A DNA stretch of 64,000 bases, taken from the NCBI RefSeq assembly GCF_034377285.1, contig NZ_CP139715.1, positions 4,758,001 through 4,822,000 on the forward strand, given 5' to 3'. The notes beneath the pieces were generated by a model. The model searched no databases. It saw only the letters and a program-made list of their open reading frames with translations, and was not told where the DNA came from. This DNA is from Thalassobaculum sp. OXR-137. GTDB lineage: Bacteria > Pseudomonadota > Alphaproteobacteria > Thalassobaculales > Thalassobaculaceae. The translations under genes and the position numbers were made by a program. Numbering within the stretch: position 1 is the first letter of the stretch; each line of letters begins with the position of its first letter. This document shows, piece by piece, positions 8,424 through 17,751 of this stretch.

Positions 8424-9794
8424 TCAGATATCGGCGAGAGTCCTGTCTAGGCAGATCTTGAGGGTCGAGACCAGCCTGTCGACCTCGGGCCGGGTGATCA
8501 CCAGCGGCGGCGAACAGACCATCGCGTCGCGCACCGCGCGCATCACCAGGTTATTGTTGAAGCAATGGTCGCGGCAGATGGTGCCGACCCGGCCGATATT
8601 GTCGAACAGGATAGGCCCGTCCTTGTCCTTCACCAGCTCCAGCGCCCCGATCATGCCGACGCCGCGGACCTCGCCGACCAGCGGGTGATCGGCAAGCGAC
8701 CGCAGCCCGTCCTGCAGGTACGGGCCGATCTCGCTGCGCGCCCGCTCGACCAGCCCTTCGCGTTCGATGATCCGCAGGTTCTCCAACGCCACCGCGCAGG
8801 CCACCGGATGACCGGAATAGGTGAAGCCGTGATAGAACTCGCCGCCGTCCTCGATCAGGGTCTGGGCCACCCGGTCGCCGACCATGACGGCGGAGATCGG
8901 CGCGTAGCCGGAGGACAGCCCCTTCGCCAGGGTCATCATGTCCGGCTTGAGGTCGAAGGTCTCGCTGGCGAACCAGTTACCCGTCCGCCCGAAGCCGGTG
9001 ATGACCTCGTCGACGATGAACAGGATGTCGTGGTTGCGGCAGATCCGCTGAATTTCCGGGAAATAGCTCGCCGGCGGGACGATGACGCCGCCCGCCCCCT
9101 GGATCGGCTCCGCGATGAAGGCGGCGATCGTGTCGGCCCCGAGTTCCTGGATCCGATCCTCCAACGCCTGGGCCGCGGCGACCCCGAAATCCTCTTCGGT
9201 CATGTTGCCGCCGTCGCGCACGAAATACGGCGGCCGAATGTGGGAGAAGCCGGGCAGCGGCATGTCGACCTGGGCGTGCATCGCGGTCATGCCGCCCAGG
9301 CTCGTCGAGATCATGGTGGAGCCGTGATAGGCGTATTCCCGGCTGATGATCGTCTTCTTGTTCGGCTTGCCCCGGAGCTGCCAGAAATGGCGCACCATCC
9401 GCACGATGGTGTCGTTCGCCTCAGAGCCGGAATTCGCGAAGAACGCGTAGTTCAGCCCGTCGGGCGTGAGTTCCGCCAGCTTGGCGGCGAGCTCGGTGGC
9501 CGGGACGTTCGTGGTCTTGAAGAAGGTGTTGTAGTACGGCAGTTCCATCATCTGCCGCGACGCCGCGTCGGCAAGCTCTTGCCGGCCGTAGCCCACGTTG
9601 ACGCACCACAGGCCGGCCATGCCGTCCAGAATCTCATTGCCCTTCGAATCCCAGAGCAGGCTGCCCTCGGCCTTCACGATCACCCGGGTTCCCTCGGCGT
9701 TCAGCGCCTTGGTATCGGTGAACGGGTGCCAGTGATGGGCGGCGTCGAGGCGTTTGATCTGGTCGGTGTCTATGGCAGGCGCGACAGCGGTCAT
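8424..9794 (-). CDS. spuC: Class III aminotransferase, polyamine:pyruvate type (SpuC-like)
   Basis: PLP-dependent transaminase of 456 residues. The PLP lysine is in [14 protein letters not shown], the cofactor-phosphate site in NSGSEANDT and the aspartate in [13 protein letters not shown]. The N-terminal HHWHPFTD and the [11 protein letters not shown] stretch are typical of the omega-transaminase group that includes putrescine-pyruvate aminotransferase SpuC. The reaction would give an aminoaldehyde plus L-alanine from a polyamine and pyruvate. Nearby alanine dehydrogenase (17752) could regenerate pyruvate. The ATG at 9794 is preferred to a TTG 9 bp upstream. Other amine:pyruvate transaminases share these motifs, so the substrate rests on context. 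Confidence 0.82.
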   Translation of the reverse strand: MTAVAPAIDTDQIKRLDAAHHWHPFTDTKALNAEGTRVIVKAEGSLLWDSKGNEILDGMAGLWCVNVGYGRQELADAASRQMMELPYYNTFFKTTNVPATELAAKLAELTPDGLNYAFFANSGSEANDTIVRMVRHFWQLRGKPNKKTIISREYAYHGSTMISTSLGGMTAMHAQVDMPLPGFSHIRPPYFVRDGGNMTEEDFGVAAAQALEDRIQELGADTIAAFIAEPIQGAGGVIVPPASYFPEIQRICRNHDILFIVDEVITGFGRTGNWFASETFDLKPDMMTLAKGLSSGYAPISAVMVGDRVAQTLIEDGGEFYHGFTYSGHPVACAVALENLRIIEREGLVERARSEIGPYLQDGLRSLADHPLVGEVRGVGMIGALELVKDKDGPILFDNIGRVGTICRDHCFNNNLVMRAVRDAMVCSPPLVITRPEVDRLVSTLKICLDRTLADI

Positions 9795-9948
9795 CGTGGT
9801 CAATCCGGGTTGGCGTCAGGTGGCGCAACTATAGCGACCGACGCTCGCAAACGGCAGCTTTCTGAAAAACCGACCCGGCTTAACCGTTTATTCACGTCCG
9901 CAGGTCAGTATCGGGTCATGGCATCACGCGGGGCGCGGGGGATCAGCA

Positions 9949-10140
9949 ATGACGGAAGATTGGGACCGGGACATGGACGCGGCTAATTTGCAGGCGATCG
10001 ACACCCTGCAATTGGCGGCGCAAGAGACCGGCCAGGCTCTGATGTACGGTCAGGCGCTCGCACTGGTGCGCTCGATCGCTGCGGAGACCGCCCGAATGGT
10101 CGCCGAGATCGAAGCGGAATATACGCGCGACGCGGCCTGA
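9949..10140 (+). CDS. Small acidic helical protein, unknown
   Basis: A 63-residue protein, largely alpha-helical by composition (many A, E, Q, L), without signal peptide or cysteine. It has GGGGGATC upstream of its ATG and is followed 24 bp later by a strong intrinsic terminator, which supports a short independent transcription unit. No family recognised. Confidence 0.5.
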   Translation: MTEDWDRDMDAANLQAIDTLQLAAQETGQALMYGQALALVRSIAAETARMVAEIEAEYTRDAA

Positions 10141-10164
10141 TCAGGGTTTTTTCCGGATTTTCTG

Positions 10165-10209
10165 GGGCACGATCGGTTTAGAATGAACCGGTTGTGCCCT
10201 TTTTCTTTT
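10165..10209 (+). terminator. Rho-independent terminator
   Basis: A 14-bp stem (GGGCACGAUCGGUU pairing with AACCGGUUGUGCCC, using two G-U pairs) with a 7-base loop is followed by a TTTTTCTTTT tract. It ends the small gene at 9949-10140 and lies just beyond the 3' end of the convergent formyltransferase gene. Confidence 0.85.
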
Positions 10210-10224
10210 CCGACCGCACCGCTA

Positions 10225-10863
10225 TTAGACTTCCCCCGAACGAAGTCGGCGTATTTCCCGGTCTATGTCAGCGCTCCAACCTGAAAAGCCGGCAGGGAGA
10301 TCTCGGAGGCGCTTGTATGTTCCAGGACCCGATTGAGGAGTGGCGCTAAACCGCTTCCCAATAATATCGGAAATATTATCAATAAAGAGATCCTCAACTT
10401 TCCAAATTAGTCTTTTATAGGTGCTGGAAAAGCTCGTTTCATATTTTGTGAACTCGACCTCCTTCTGATAGACGATAGGCCCGGTATCGATTCCTTTGTC
10501 GACAAGATGAATCGAGACCCCGCTTGGCGTATCATCATAAAAAGCCCAGAAATTCGGATGCGCGCCGCGATTCCAAGGCAGATAGGAGATGTGCAGGTTA
10601 AGAATTGGCGCCGTCGTTTTTTCCAATACTTTTGGTCTAATAATATGCCTATAACCAAAACTGATCACTAAATCGAACTGACTCAAATCCTCAACTTGCC
10701 CATCACAATGCCAAACCCTACACTTATTCCCGTAGAGAGCCGGTATCAGTTTCGTTTTTGTATTGTCGTACCCTAGAAATAACACTTCAGAGACCGGGTT
10801 GGCACGGTCAGCAATCAATGTGATGAATTCTGATCGAACATTTCGCCTTTCCTTCAATAACAT
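10225..10863 (-). CDS. Formyltransferase-family protein (methionyl-tRNA formyltransferase-like fold)
   Basis: A 212-residue protein with the formyltransferase N-terminal fold. The catalytic Asn-His pair is in LNLHIS and the aspartate in DKGIDTGPIV; the WNRGAHPNFWAF loop sits where sugar N-formyltransferases and PurN-like enzymes hold their acceptor. It is too short for tRNA formyltransferase and lacks its C-terminal domain. An amino-sugar acceptor in surface polysaccharide is possible but not shown. The ATG at 10863 has GGGAG ten bases upstream; an in-frame TTG at 10995 would add 44 residues but lacks a ribosome-binding site. Base composition is clearly AT-richer than all neighbours, suggesting recent transfer. 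Confidence 0.7.
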   Translation of the reverse strand: MLLKERRNVRSEFITLIADRANPVSEVLFLGYDNTKTKLIPALYGNKCRVWHCDGQVEDLSQFDLVISFGYRHIIRPKVLEKTTAPILNLHISYLPWNRGAHPNFWAFYDDTPSGVSIHLVDKGIDTGPIVYQKEVEFTKYETSFSSTYKRLIWKVEDLFIDNISDIIGKRFSATPQSGPGTYKRLRDLPAGFSGWSADIDREIRRLRSGEV

Positions 10864-11189
10864 CCTCAAAAGACTCCCTGCAGGAAAAATACAAGAGAGA
10901 TGGGCGACCTGAATTTCTCTGATAAAACTTACCCTTCTCCACATTGCAATTAAGTGGAGGAAATCAGGCCTCCCCATACTACGGAATAAAATCAAAAAAA
11001 GTGGGGGATTGCAATCCAGCGTTTTATCAAATCAAGAAACACACCATTTAATATGCATCGAAATGATCAGGCCCGCTGCACGGGCGTGTGATCCGCTGAA
11101 ACGAATAAGGTCCAGCTCTACACGACACAGATAGCGATCTGTCTCACCCTTACGCCGCGCGCACCATCCCGGTTTTCGCCAGCCCGAGC
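10864..11189. other. AT-rich intergenic stretch
   Basis: 326 bp between the formyltransferase and the glutamine-synthetase-like gene. The part next to the formyltransferase is AT-rich and could encode a 44-residue N-terminal extension from a TTG codon at 10995, which I judge unlikely. From about 11070 the composition returns to that of the host. No other gene, repeat or RNA was recognised. Confidence 0.5.
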
Positions 11190-12533
11190 CTAGACGTTCA
11201 GCAGCAGGTATTGCCGCTCCCAGGCGCTGATTACCTGGAGATAGGCTTTCGATTCCTGCTCCTTCACCTGGGTCAGCACGTTGATGAAACGTTGACCCAG
11301 GATATCGCGCAGCGGCTTGGAACGGTTCAGGCGCAGCAGCGCATCCTCCAGATGCCGCGGCAGGTTGGCGGCCAGGTTATAGGCGCTCCCCTCCACCGGC
11401 TTCGACGGCTCCAGCTCCTCGACCAAGCCGAGATAGCCGCAGGCCAGAGAGGCGGCGAAGGCCAGGTATGGATTCGCATCGGCGCCCGGCACCCGGTTCT
11501 CCACCCGGCGGCTATCCGGGCGGGAAACCGGCACCCGGAACCCGGTCGTGCGGTTGTCGACGCCCCAATGGACGTTCACCGGCGCATCGGAATCCGGCAC
11601 CAGCCGTCTGTACGAGTTCACATAGGGCGCGAACAGGGCCATGCAGGGCGGCACGTATTTCTGCAGCCCGCCGATGAAGTTCAGGAAGAAGTCGGAATTC
11701 TCCCCGTCCTTGCCGGCGAACAGGTTCTGGCCGGTCTCGCTGTCCACCACCGAGATGTGCATGTGCATCGAGCTGCCCGGCTCGTACTGCATCGGTTTGG
11801 CCATGAAGGTGGCGTAGATCTTATGGTCCAGCGCCGCCTGACGCACCGTGCGTTTGAACAGGAAGGTCTGGTCGGCGAGCGCCATCGCCTCGCCGTGGTT
11901 GAAGTTGATCTCCATCTGCGCCGCCCCGCTCTCGTGGATCAGCGTGTCGACGTCGATCTCCTGCGCCTCGCAGTAGTCGTAGATGTCCTCGAACAGCGGG
12001 TCGAACTCGTTCACGGCGTCGATCCCGTAGGCCTGACGCGCCGTCTCCGGCCGTCCCGAGCGGCCGACCGGCGGCTCCAGCGGGTAATCCGGATCCTCGT
12101 TCACCTTGACCAGGAAGAATTCCAGCTCCGGCGCGACGATCGGCGTCCATCCCTTCTCGGCATACAGGTCCAGCACCCGGCGCAACACGTGGCGGGCGGC
12201 GATGTCCACCGGGGTACCGTCGAAATAGAAGGCGTCGTGAATCACCTGGGCGGTCGGCTCGGCGTACCAGGGCACCATGCGGATGGTCTCGGCCACCGGG
12301 CGCAGGAAGACGTCGCTGGCGCGCGGGTCGAGGTCGATCTCGTCGATATATTCGCCCGTCACGGTCTGGCCGAAGATCGATTCCGGCAGGCGCAGACCCT
12401 GGTCTCGGGTCGCGCGCAGGAACTTCTGAGCCGGCAGGATCTTACCCCGGGCGATGCCGGAGAGATCGGAGACCAGACACTCCACCTCCGTGATCCGGTG
12501 TTCGCGGATCCAGGATTCGAGATCGATGGTCAT
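11190..12533 (-). CDS. puuA: Glutamine-synthetase-family ligase, probable gamma-glutamylpolyamine synthetase
   Basis: A 447-residue enzyme of the glutamine synthetase fold. N-terminal beta-grasp residues include LVSDLSGIARGK, the metal-binding glutamates are in APELEFFL and AQMEINFNHGEA, the ATP-site histidine in SSMHMHIS, and substrate-binding segments in NRTTGFRVP and ENRVPGADANPYLA. The lack of an adenylylation loop and the context of polyamine transport, PuuB-like oxidase and aminotransferase point to ATP-dependent gamma-glutamylation of putrescine or another amine, the first Puu-pathway step. The ATG at 12533 starts the conserved region; the open frame extends 19 codons upstream without support. 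A second paralogue lies at 14944, so the two may split substrates. Confidence 0.8.
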   Translation of the reverse strand: MTIDLESWIREHRITEVECLVSDLSGIARGKILPAQKFLRATRDQGLRLPESIFGQTVTGEYIDEIDLDPRASDVFLRPVAETIRMVPWYAEPTAQVIHDAFYFDGTPVDIAARHVLRRVLDLYAEKGWTPIVAPELEFFLVKVNEDPDYPLEPPVGRSGRPETARQAYGIDAVNEFDPLFEDIYDYCEAQEIDVDTLIHESGAAQMEINFNHGEAMALADQTFLFKRTVRQAALDHKIYATFMAKPMQYEPGSSMHMHISVVDSETGQNLFAGKDGENSDFFLNFIGGLQKYVPPCMALFAPYVNSYRRLVPDSDAPVNVHWGVDNRTTGFRVPVSRPDSRRVENRVPGADANPYLAFAASLACGYLGLVEELEPSKPVEGSAYNLAANLPRHLEDALLRLNRSKPLRDILGQRFINVLTQVKEQESKAYLQVISAWERQYLLLNV

Positions 12534-12600
12534 GGGGAGCCTCGCGGATTGGACAGCCCAGTGAATACAACACTGTCCAACCCGCGGCAATCTCGGCCCA

Positions 12601-13758
12601 TCAGCGCTCCTGCCGGACGGAGATGCGGCAGACCGTCATCCACAGGGCCGGCAGCAGGGCGCTGATCACGGCGAACAGAACGAACTGCGCGTCCAGCCCC
12701 GCGCCGATCGCCCATCCGTGCAGCGGCGGCCCCGACGCCGCTCCGAGCAGCAACGTGCCGGCGATCCAGCGGCCGGTGACCTGCGGACCGGTGGCCGCGA
12801 TGCTGCCCTGGACCTGCGCCGACAGGGAATTGAACGAGATCTGGAACAAGATCAGGAAGCAGAACAAGGTCTCGATCGTGCCGGCCACCGACATGCCGTA
12901 GCCGCCGACGGCGACCAGCACGCCCAGGACAGCCATCCGCAGGGCGGAGGAGCCCGGCCTGGCGATCCGCGAGGCGGCGACCAGCCAGATGCCGGAACCG
13001 ACCTTGCCCGCCGCGAAGGCCCAGGCGGCCGAGTGCAGGTCCATCCCCCGCTCCCCGGCGGAGAACAGCACATAGGCGACCAGTCCGGTCTGGCCAACGA
13101 ACAGCACATAGGCGGCGATCAGCCCGGCGGCCATCTTGCCGGTGAACCGGCCACCTCCCGGCGCGTCGTGCTTCTGCGGGACCGGCGGGATGGGGGCGTA
13201 GAGCAGGTTGCCGACCGCCAGCACGGCGGCGATGGAGATCCCGAACCACATCAGATAGGTGCCGTAATCCGCCGCCGCGTCGGTGACCTGGATCAGCCCC
13301 GTGCAGGCGCCCGAGAGCATGAGCACGACACCCAGCCTGAGGGTGAACGCGAGGGACGGCCGGGCGAAATGGGCCGCGGAAACCGTTCCCAGGAACAGCA
13401 ACACACCGCAGCACAGGCCGACCGCGAACCAGCCCGCCAGCAGAAGCAGGATGCCGTCCGCGCCGGACAGCACCATGCCCGCCAGCAGGGCGAGCGAGAC
13501 CGCCGCCGCCCACAGGCGCGGGATCAGGGCAACGCTGAGCAGCGGGAGGCCGAGGGAGGACAAAAGCTGGCCGATCAGCATGGCCGACGCGATCAGCCCG
13601 GCCATCTCCGGCGACACCGAGGTCCCCGCCACCACGGCGGTGATCGTGACCGGTAGAAGATGGGTCGGCAGCGACCCGGCGGCGGAAATCAGACTGGCCC
13701 CGACCAGATGGCGCGGGCGTCCGGACGGGGCTGCCCCGTCAGCCGCCGTGGCGGTCAT
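12601..13758 (-). CDS. MFS-like transporter, substrate unknown
   Basis: Integral membrane protein of 385 residues with roughly twelve hydrophobic segments and a central cytoplasmic loop (about 195-215, rich in P, K, R and G), matching the major facilitator layout. The usual charged loop motif between segments 2 and 3 is weak. AGGGGG lies six bases before the ATG at 13758. It is 67 bp upstream of the glutamine-synthetase-like gene on the same strand, so probably one operon. Amine or amino-acid export or uptake is a reasonable guess but nothing in the sequence fixes it. Confidence 0.75.
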   Translation of the reverse strand: MTATAADGAAPSGRPRHLVGASLISAAGSLPTHLLPVTITAVVAGTSVSPEMAGLIASAMLIGQLLSSLGLPLLSVALIPRLWAAAVSLALLAGMVLSGADGILLLLAGWFAVGLCCGVLLFLGTVSAAHFARPSLAFTLRLGVVLMLSGACTGLIQVTDAAADYGTYLMWFGISIAAVLAVGNLLYAPIPPVPQKHDAPGGGRFTGKMAAGLIAAYVLFVGQTGLVAYVLFSAGERGMDLHSAAWAFAAGKVGSGIWLVAASRIARPGSSALRMAVLGVLVAVGGYGMSVAGTIETLFCFLILFQISFNSLSAQVQGSIAATGPQVTGRWIAGTLLLGAASGPPLHGWAIGAGLDAQFVLFAVISALLPALWMTVCRISVRQER

Positions 13759-13941
13759 GTCCAGCCCCCTTGGCGACGGACGACCGGGGGCCGCCGTCAG
13801 GCCGGCCCCTTCCGCGAAAAACTTCCATAGCGCGCACTCCCCAGCACTGCGTTAGCGCCATGATCGTAGCGGCTACCCCACCTCTGAAATGCGAGTTTCC
13901 TCACAATGGCGGCAGTCTTAGGGGAGCGAACGGTACCTTCG

Positions 13942-14817
13942 TCAGTCTTCGCGATACCGGAAGTCGAAGGCGTCCCCGTGCCGCACGAAATGGCCGATGG
14001 AGGGCGAGCGGAAATGCGCGGTGCAGATCAGCGTGTCGGTCTCGCAATACTTGTCCATCGCAGCCACCCGGGTGGCCTTGGCCTGCTCGCGGTCGATGTC
14101 CGGTGCGGCGACCAGGTCCGGATAGCGGCACTGCAGCGGCGAGTGGATCATGTCCCCGATCAGCAGCGCTTCCGACCCGTTGGAATTCAGGTGCACGGCG
14201 AAGTGGTCGGGCGTGTGGCCCGGCGCCGGTTCCAGATGCAGGCAGTCGTCGAAGGCGTGGTCGCTGCGCACCTCGACCACCTGCCCGGCTTCCACCACCG
14301 GCAGGACGCTGTCCACCATATAGGGGATCGGGGTCTCCGCATTGCGCGCCGTCCAATGGGCCAGTTCCTTGGCCGAGAAGACGTACTTCGCATTCGGGAA
14401 GGTCGGGACCCATCGACCATCCAGCAGCTTGGTGTTCCAGCCCACATGGTCCGGGTGCAGGTGGGTGCACATCACGTAGTCGATGTCCTCCACGCTCAAC
14501 CCGGCCTTGGCGAGCGCGTCCATATAGGTGGTGTCGGTCTTCTGGTGCCAGTTGGGCCGGGTCGGCCGGTCCTTGTGGTTACCGACGCAGGTATCGACCA
14601 GGATCGTGTGCTTGCCGGTGCGGATCACGTAGGACTGCATCGGGAAGATGAACAGCCCGGTGGCCGGATCGAGGCTCAGCGGCTCCAGCCAGGACCGGTT
14701 CGCCTCCAGGATCTCGGGCGTCAGGGTCGGCAGGAAGGTGAAGGGATCGAAGCCGGGCACTTCCTGTTCGAGGATCCGGTCGACCCGGAGGTCGCCGACG
14801 GCAAAGCTGAGCGTCAT
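13942..14817 (-). CDS. Metallo-beta-lactamase-fold hydrolase (AHL-lactonase-like)
   Basis: A 291-residue hydrolase with the complete dinuclear zinc set: THLHPDHVG (HxHxDH), the third histidine in APGHTPDH, the bridging aspartate in LIGDMIHS and a late histidine in CTAHF. This layout is shared by N-acyl homoserine lactonases and many amide or ester hydrolases. GGGAG sits seven bases before the ATG at 14817. The gene sits between two gamma-glutamyl-ligase-like genes and is divergent from the second. Because no PuuD-type gamma-glutamyl-GABA hydrolase is seen here, it could serve that step, but lactonase activity is equally possible. Confidence 0.8.
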   Translation of the reverse strand: MTLSFAVGDLRVDRILEQEVPGFDPFTFLPTLTPEILEANRSWLEPLSLDPATGLFIFPMQSYVIRTGKHTILVDTCVGNHKDRPTRPNWHQKTDTTYMDALAKAGLSVEDIDYVMCTHLHPDHVGWNTKLLDGRWVPTFPNAKYVFSAKELAHWTARNAETPIPYMVDSVLPVVEAGQVVEVRSDHAFDDCLHLEPAPGHTPDHFAVHLNSNGSEALLIGDMIHSPLQCRYPDLVAAPDIDREQAKATRVAAMDKYCETDTLICTAHFRSPSIGHFVRHGDAFDFRYRED

Positions 14818-14943
14818 GGAGGGTCTCCCGCATCGGTTGGCGACCGGCAGTGTCGGCCTGCCGGACCGGACGGCGCAAGATCGCATTCCACAGGACCTTC
14901 GCGCCATGGTATGAGCGGTAAACCATTCGAGTGTCCCAAAATC

Positions 14944-16335
14944 ATGTCTTCCGTGCGCCCTACCTCCGTGCCCTCGCCTGAAACCGCGACCGCCTTCCTC
15001 GACGCCCATCCCGAGGTGGCGACGATCGACGTCCTCCTGCCCGACCTGTCCGGCGTGGTGCGCGGCAAGCGCATTGGCCGCGACCAGCTCAAAGGCACCT
15101 TCAAGGACGGTGCCGCCTTCCCGGCCTCCGTCTTCGGCACCGACGTCACCGGCGACAGCGTCGATTCAAGCGGCCTGGTGTGGGAGTTGGGCGATGCCGA
15201 CTATCCGTGCTGGCCGGTCGCCGGCTCCCTGGTCCAGGTGCCCTGGACGGCGCGCCCCTCGGCTCAGGTGATGCTGACCATGGCGGAGCCCGACGGCACG
15301 CCGTTCTACGCCGATCCGCGCGTCGTGCTGCAGCGGGTCGCCCAGCGCTACGCCGATCGCGGCTGGAGGCCGGTGGTGGCGCTGGAATTGGAATTCTACC
15401 TGATCGACAAGACCCGGGAGGCGCATCTGCCGCCGAGCCCGGCGATCAGCCCGGTCAGCGGATCGCGCCAGTCGACCACCCAGGTCTACGGCCTGGACGA
15501 GCTCGACGATTTCGAGGCGGTGCTGGACGACGTGGCCAATGCTTGCCAGCTCCAGGGCATCCCGGCCATGGCCGCCTCCGCCGAATACGCCCCCGGCCAG
15601 TTCGAGATCAACCTGACCCATGTGGACGATCCGGTTCAGGCTGCCGACCATGCCGTCATGCTGAAGCGGGTGGTCAAGGGCGTGGCCCGGGCCCATGGCA
15701 TGAACGCGACCTTCATGGCCAAGCCGTTCGGCGACGAGACCGGCAACGGCCTGCACATGCATGTCAGCGTGCTGGACAAGGACGGCAACAACATCTTCGC
15801 CAGCGACGAGGATCCGGAGCACGGCTCGCCGCTGCTGCGCCACGCGGTCGGCGGGCTGTGCCAGACCATGAACGACTGCATGGCCCTGTTCGCACCGACC
15901 GCCAACGCCTATCGCCGGATCCGACCGAACGCCTATGTGCCGCTGTCGGCCTGCTGGGGGTACAACAACCGGACCTGCGCCTTCCGCGTGCCCGCCTCCT
16001 CGCCCGATGCGGTGCGGATCGAGCACCGGGTTGCCGGCGCCGACGCCAACCCCTATCTGGCCGGTGCTGCCATCCTGGCCGCCATCCTGCACGGCATCGA
16101 GACCGAGGCAGCGGCCCCGCCGCCGGTGGACGGCAACGCCTACGAGTCCCAGGAACCGTCGGTGCCCAAGACCTGGGCGGAATCGCTGGAGCGCTTCCAC
16201 GAGAGCAAATTCATCGCCGACTGGCTCGGCGAGGGCTTCCAGCATGTGTTCCACGCGGTGAAGGAGAGCGAGCGCCGGGACTTCGAGTCCGAGGTCACGC
16301 CGCTGGAATGGGCCTGGTACCTGAAGACCGTGTGA
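14944..16335 (+). CDS. Second glutamine-synthetase-family ligase (gamma-glutamylpolyamine synthetase-like)
   Basis: A 463-residue paralogue of the 11190 enzyme. Conserved pieces are LLPDLSGVVRGKRIGRDQL at the N-terminus, metal ligands in ALELEFYL and GQFEINLTHVD, NGLHMHVSV at the ATP site, and NRTCAFRVP and EHRVAGADANPYLAGAA in the C-terminal half. The start could be ATG 14944 or, in frame, ATG 14911; neither has a strong ribosome-binding site. The FAD oxidase starts 16 bp downstream, so the pair probably gamma-glutamylates an amine and then oxidises the product. Divergent from the metallo-hydrolase, sharing a 126-bp control region. Confidence 0.8.
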   Translation: MSSVRPTSVPSPETATAFLDAHPEVATIDVLLPDLSGVVRGKRIGRDQLKGTFKDGAAFPASVFGTDVTGDSVDSSGLVWELGDADYPCWPVAGSLVQVPWTARPSAQVMLTMAEPDGTPFYADPRVVLQRVAQRYADRGWRPVVALELEFYLIDKTREAHLPPSPAISPVSGSRQSTTQVYGLDELDDFEAVLDDVANACQLQGIPAMAASAEYAPGQFEINLTHVDDPVQAADHAVMLKRVVKGVARAHGMNATFMAKPFGDETGNGLHMHVSVLDKDGNNIFASDEDPEHGSPLLRHAVGGLCQTMNDCMALFAPTANAYRRIRPNAYVPLSACWGYNNRTCAFRVPASSPDAVRIEHRVAGADANPYLAGAAILAAILHGIETEAAAPPPVDGNAYESQEPSVPKTWAESLERFHESKFIADWLGEGFQHVFHAVKESERRDFESEVTPLEWAWYLKTV

Positions 16336-16351
16336 CGCGGGGGGCAGTGCG

Positions 16352-17611
16352 ATGACGGCTCCCCTCACCTGGTATCACGCGACGGCAGAGGCCCCCGACC
16401 GGCCCCGCCTGATCGGGGATCGGAGCTGCGACGTCTGCGTCATCGGCGGCGGGCTCACCGGCGTGTCGACCGCCCTGCACTGCGCCGAGCGCGGGTTGGA
16501 GGTCGTACTTCTGGAGGCCGAGACCATCGGCTTCGGGGCCTCGGGGCGCAATGGTGGCCAGGTACTGCAGAGCCTCGGCGCCGACGTCTCGGTCGTCGAA
16601 CGGCAGGTCGGCAAGGACGGAACCCGCGCCTTTTTCGACATGGCCCGCGAGGCGGTGGAGGACATGAAGCTCCGCGCCGACCGTCACGCCCCGGACGCTG
16701 ACCTGCGCTTCGGCTACCTGCACGCCACCCTGAACGACCGGCAGTTCGAGGGGATGCAGGGTGTGTGCGAGGCCTGGCATGCCTGGGGCTACACCGGGCC
16801 GAAGATGGTCCGGGGAGCGGAGGTCCGCGATTGGCTCGGCTCCGACCGGTACACGGGCGCCATGGTCGATCCGGAGAGCGGCCAGATCCACCCGCTGCGC
16901 TACCTGCTCGGCCTCGCCCGTGGAGCCGAGGAGGCCGGAGCGCTCCTGTTCGAGCACAGCCCGGTGCGGGAGGTGGACGGAACGGTGGTTCGCACGGCCG
17001 CCGGAGCCGTCACCGCGAAACACGTGGTCTATTGCGGCAATGCCTATCTCGGCCGGCTACATCGCAAGCTGCGCTCCAAGATCATGCCGGTGGCCTCCTT
17101 CGTCGCGGTGACGGAGCCGCTGTCCGACGCGCTGGTCGCCAAACTGTTCCCCCAGGATGTGGCGGTCGCCGACTGCAATGTGGCGCTGGATTATTTCCGC
17201 CTGACCCATGACCGCCGGCTGCTGTTCGGTTCCGGGGCGAGCTATTCGGCGATCACCCCGCCGGGGCTGGCCGGCACCATGCGGCGCAAGATCGGCCGTG
17301 TCTTCCCGGAGCTGGCGAATGTGCGGATCGACCATCAGTGGGGCGGACTGATCGGCATCACCATCAACCGCATCCCGGACATCGGCCGGTTGTCGGAGAC
17401 TGTCTTCCACGCCCAGGGCTTTTCCGGCCAGGGCGTGGTCCTGACCGGGCTGGCCGGCAAGATCATCGCCGAAGCGATCACCGGCGACGACAGCCGCCTG
17501 AAGCTCTTCGAGAAGGTCCGCCACCTCCCCTTCCCCGGCGGCCCCCTGCGCACCCCCGCCCTGATGGCGGGGATGGGGTGGGCGAAGACACGGGACTGGC
17601 TGGGGGTGTGA
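16352..17611 (+). CDS. puuB: FAD-dependent oxidoreductase, gamma-glutamylputrescine oxidase-like
   Basis: A 419-residue flavoprotein of the D-amino-acid-oxidase family. The dinucleotide-binding motif VIGGGLTGVSTALHCAERG is near residues 30-50, GFGASGRNGGQ follows, and the C-terminal FAD-contact GFSGQGVVLTGLAGK is present. PuuB oxidises gamma-glutamylputrescine to gamma-glutamyl-aminobutyraldehyde, ammonia and hydrogen peroxide; the ligase directly upstream would supply that substrate. A GGGGGGC tract precedes the ATG. Hydrogen peroxide from this step may be relevant to the KatG/OxyR pair elsewhere in the window, though that is only inference. Sarcosine-oxidase-like activity is an alternative. 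Confidence 0.8.
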   Translation: MTAPLTWYHATAEAPDRPRLIGDRSCDVCVIGGGLTGVSTALHCAERGLEVVLLEAETIGFGASGRNGGQVLQSLGADVSVVERQVGKDGTRAFFDMAREAVEDMKLRADRHAPDADLRFGYLHATLNDRQFEGMQGVCEAWHAWGYTGPKMVRGAEVRDWLGSDRYTGAMVDPESGQIHPLRYLLGLARGAEEAGALLFEHSPVREVDGTVVRTAAGAVTAKHVVYCGNAYLGRLHRKLRSKIMPVASFVAVTEPLSDALVAKLFPQDVAVADCNVALDYFRLTHDRRLLFGSGASYSAITPPGLAGTMRRKIGRVFPELANVRIDHQWGGLIGITINRIPDIGRLSETVFHAQGFSGQGVVLTGLAGKIIAEAITGDDSRLKLFEKVRHLPFPGGPLRTPALMAGMGWAKTRDWLGV

Positions 17612-17621
17612 GCTGTGGGCT

Positions 17622-17735
17622 GGCCCTTCGACACGGCCCCCGGCTGACCGCCGGGGTCCTGCTCAGGGCGAGGTCCAAAGGATAATCTTTAAAGCGACGT
17701 CTCCCTGAGCAGCCCGAAGGGCGTGTCGAAGGGCC
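17622..17735. repeat. Dispersed palindromic repeat (REP-like)
   Basis: Perfect 14-bp outer arms, GGCCCTTCGACACG (17622-17635) and CGTGTCGAAGGGCC (17722-17735), enclose a 10-bp inner pair (CTGCTCAGGG with CCCTGAGCAG) and a 7-bp hairpin CCCCGGC/GCCGGGG (17638-17656). It sits between convergent genes (oxidase and alanine dehydrogenase) and may end transcription both ways. The hairpin and the adjoining GCTCAGGGCGAGGTC recur at 1-36. Confidence 0.7.
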
Positions 17736-17751
17736 GCCCGCAAGAGATGGG

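Noticed and set aside
13906-14943. An N-terminal extension of the second glutamine-synthetase-like gene
   Set aside because: It runs antisense through the metallo-hydrolase gene, which has a full zinc motif set.
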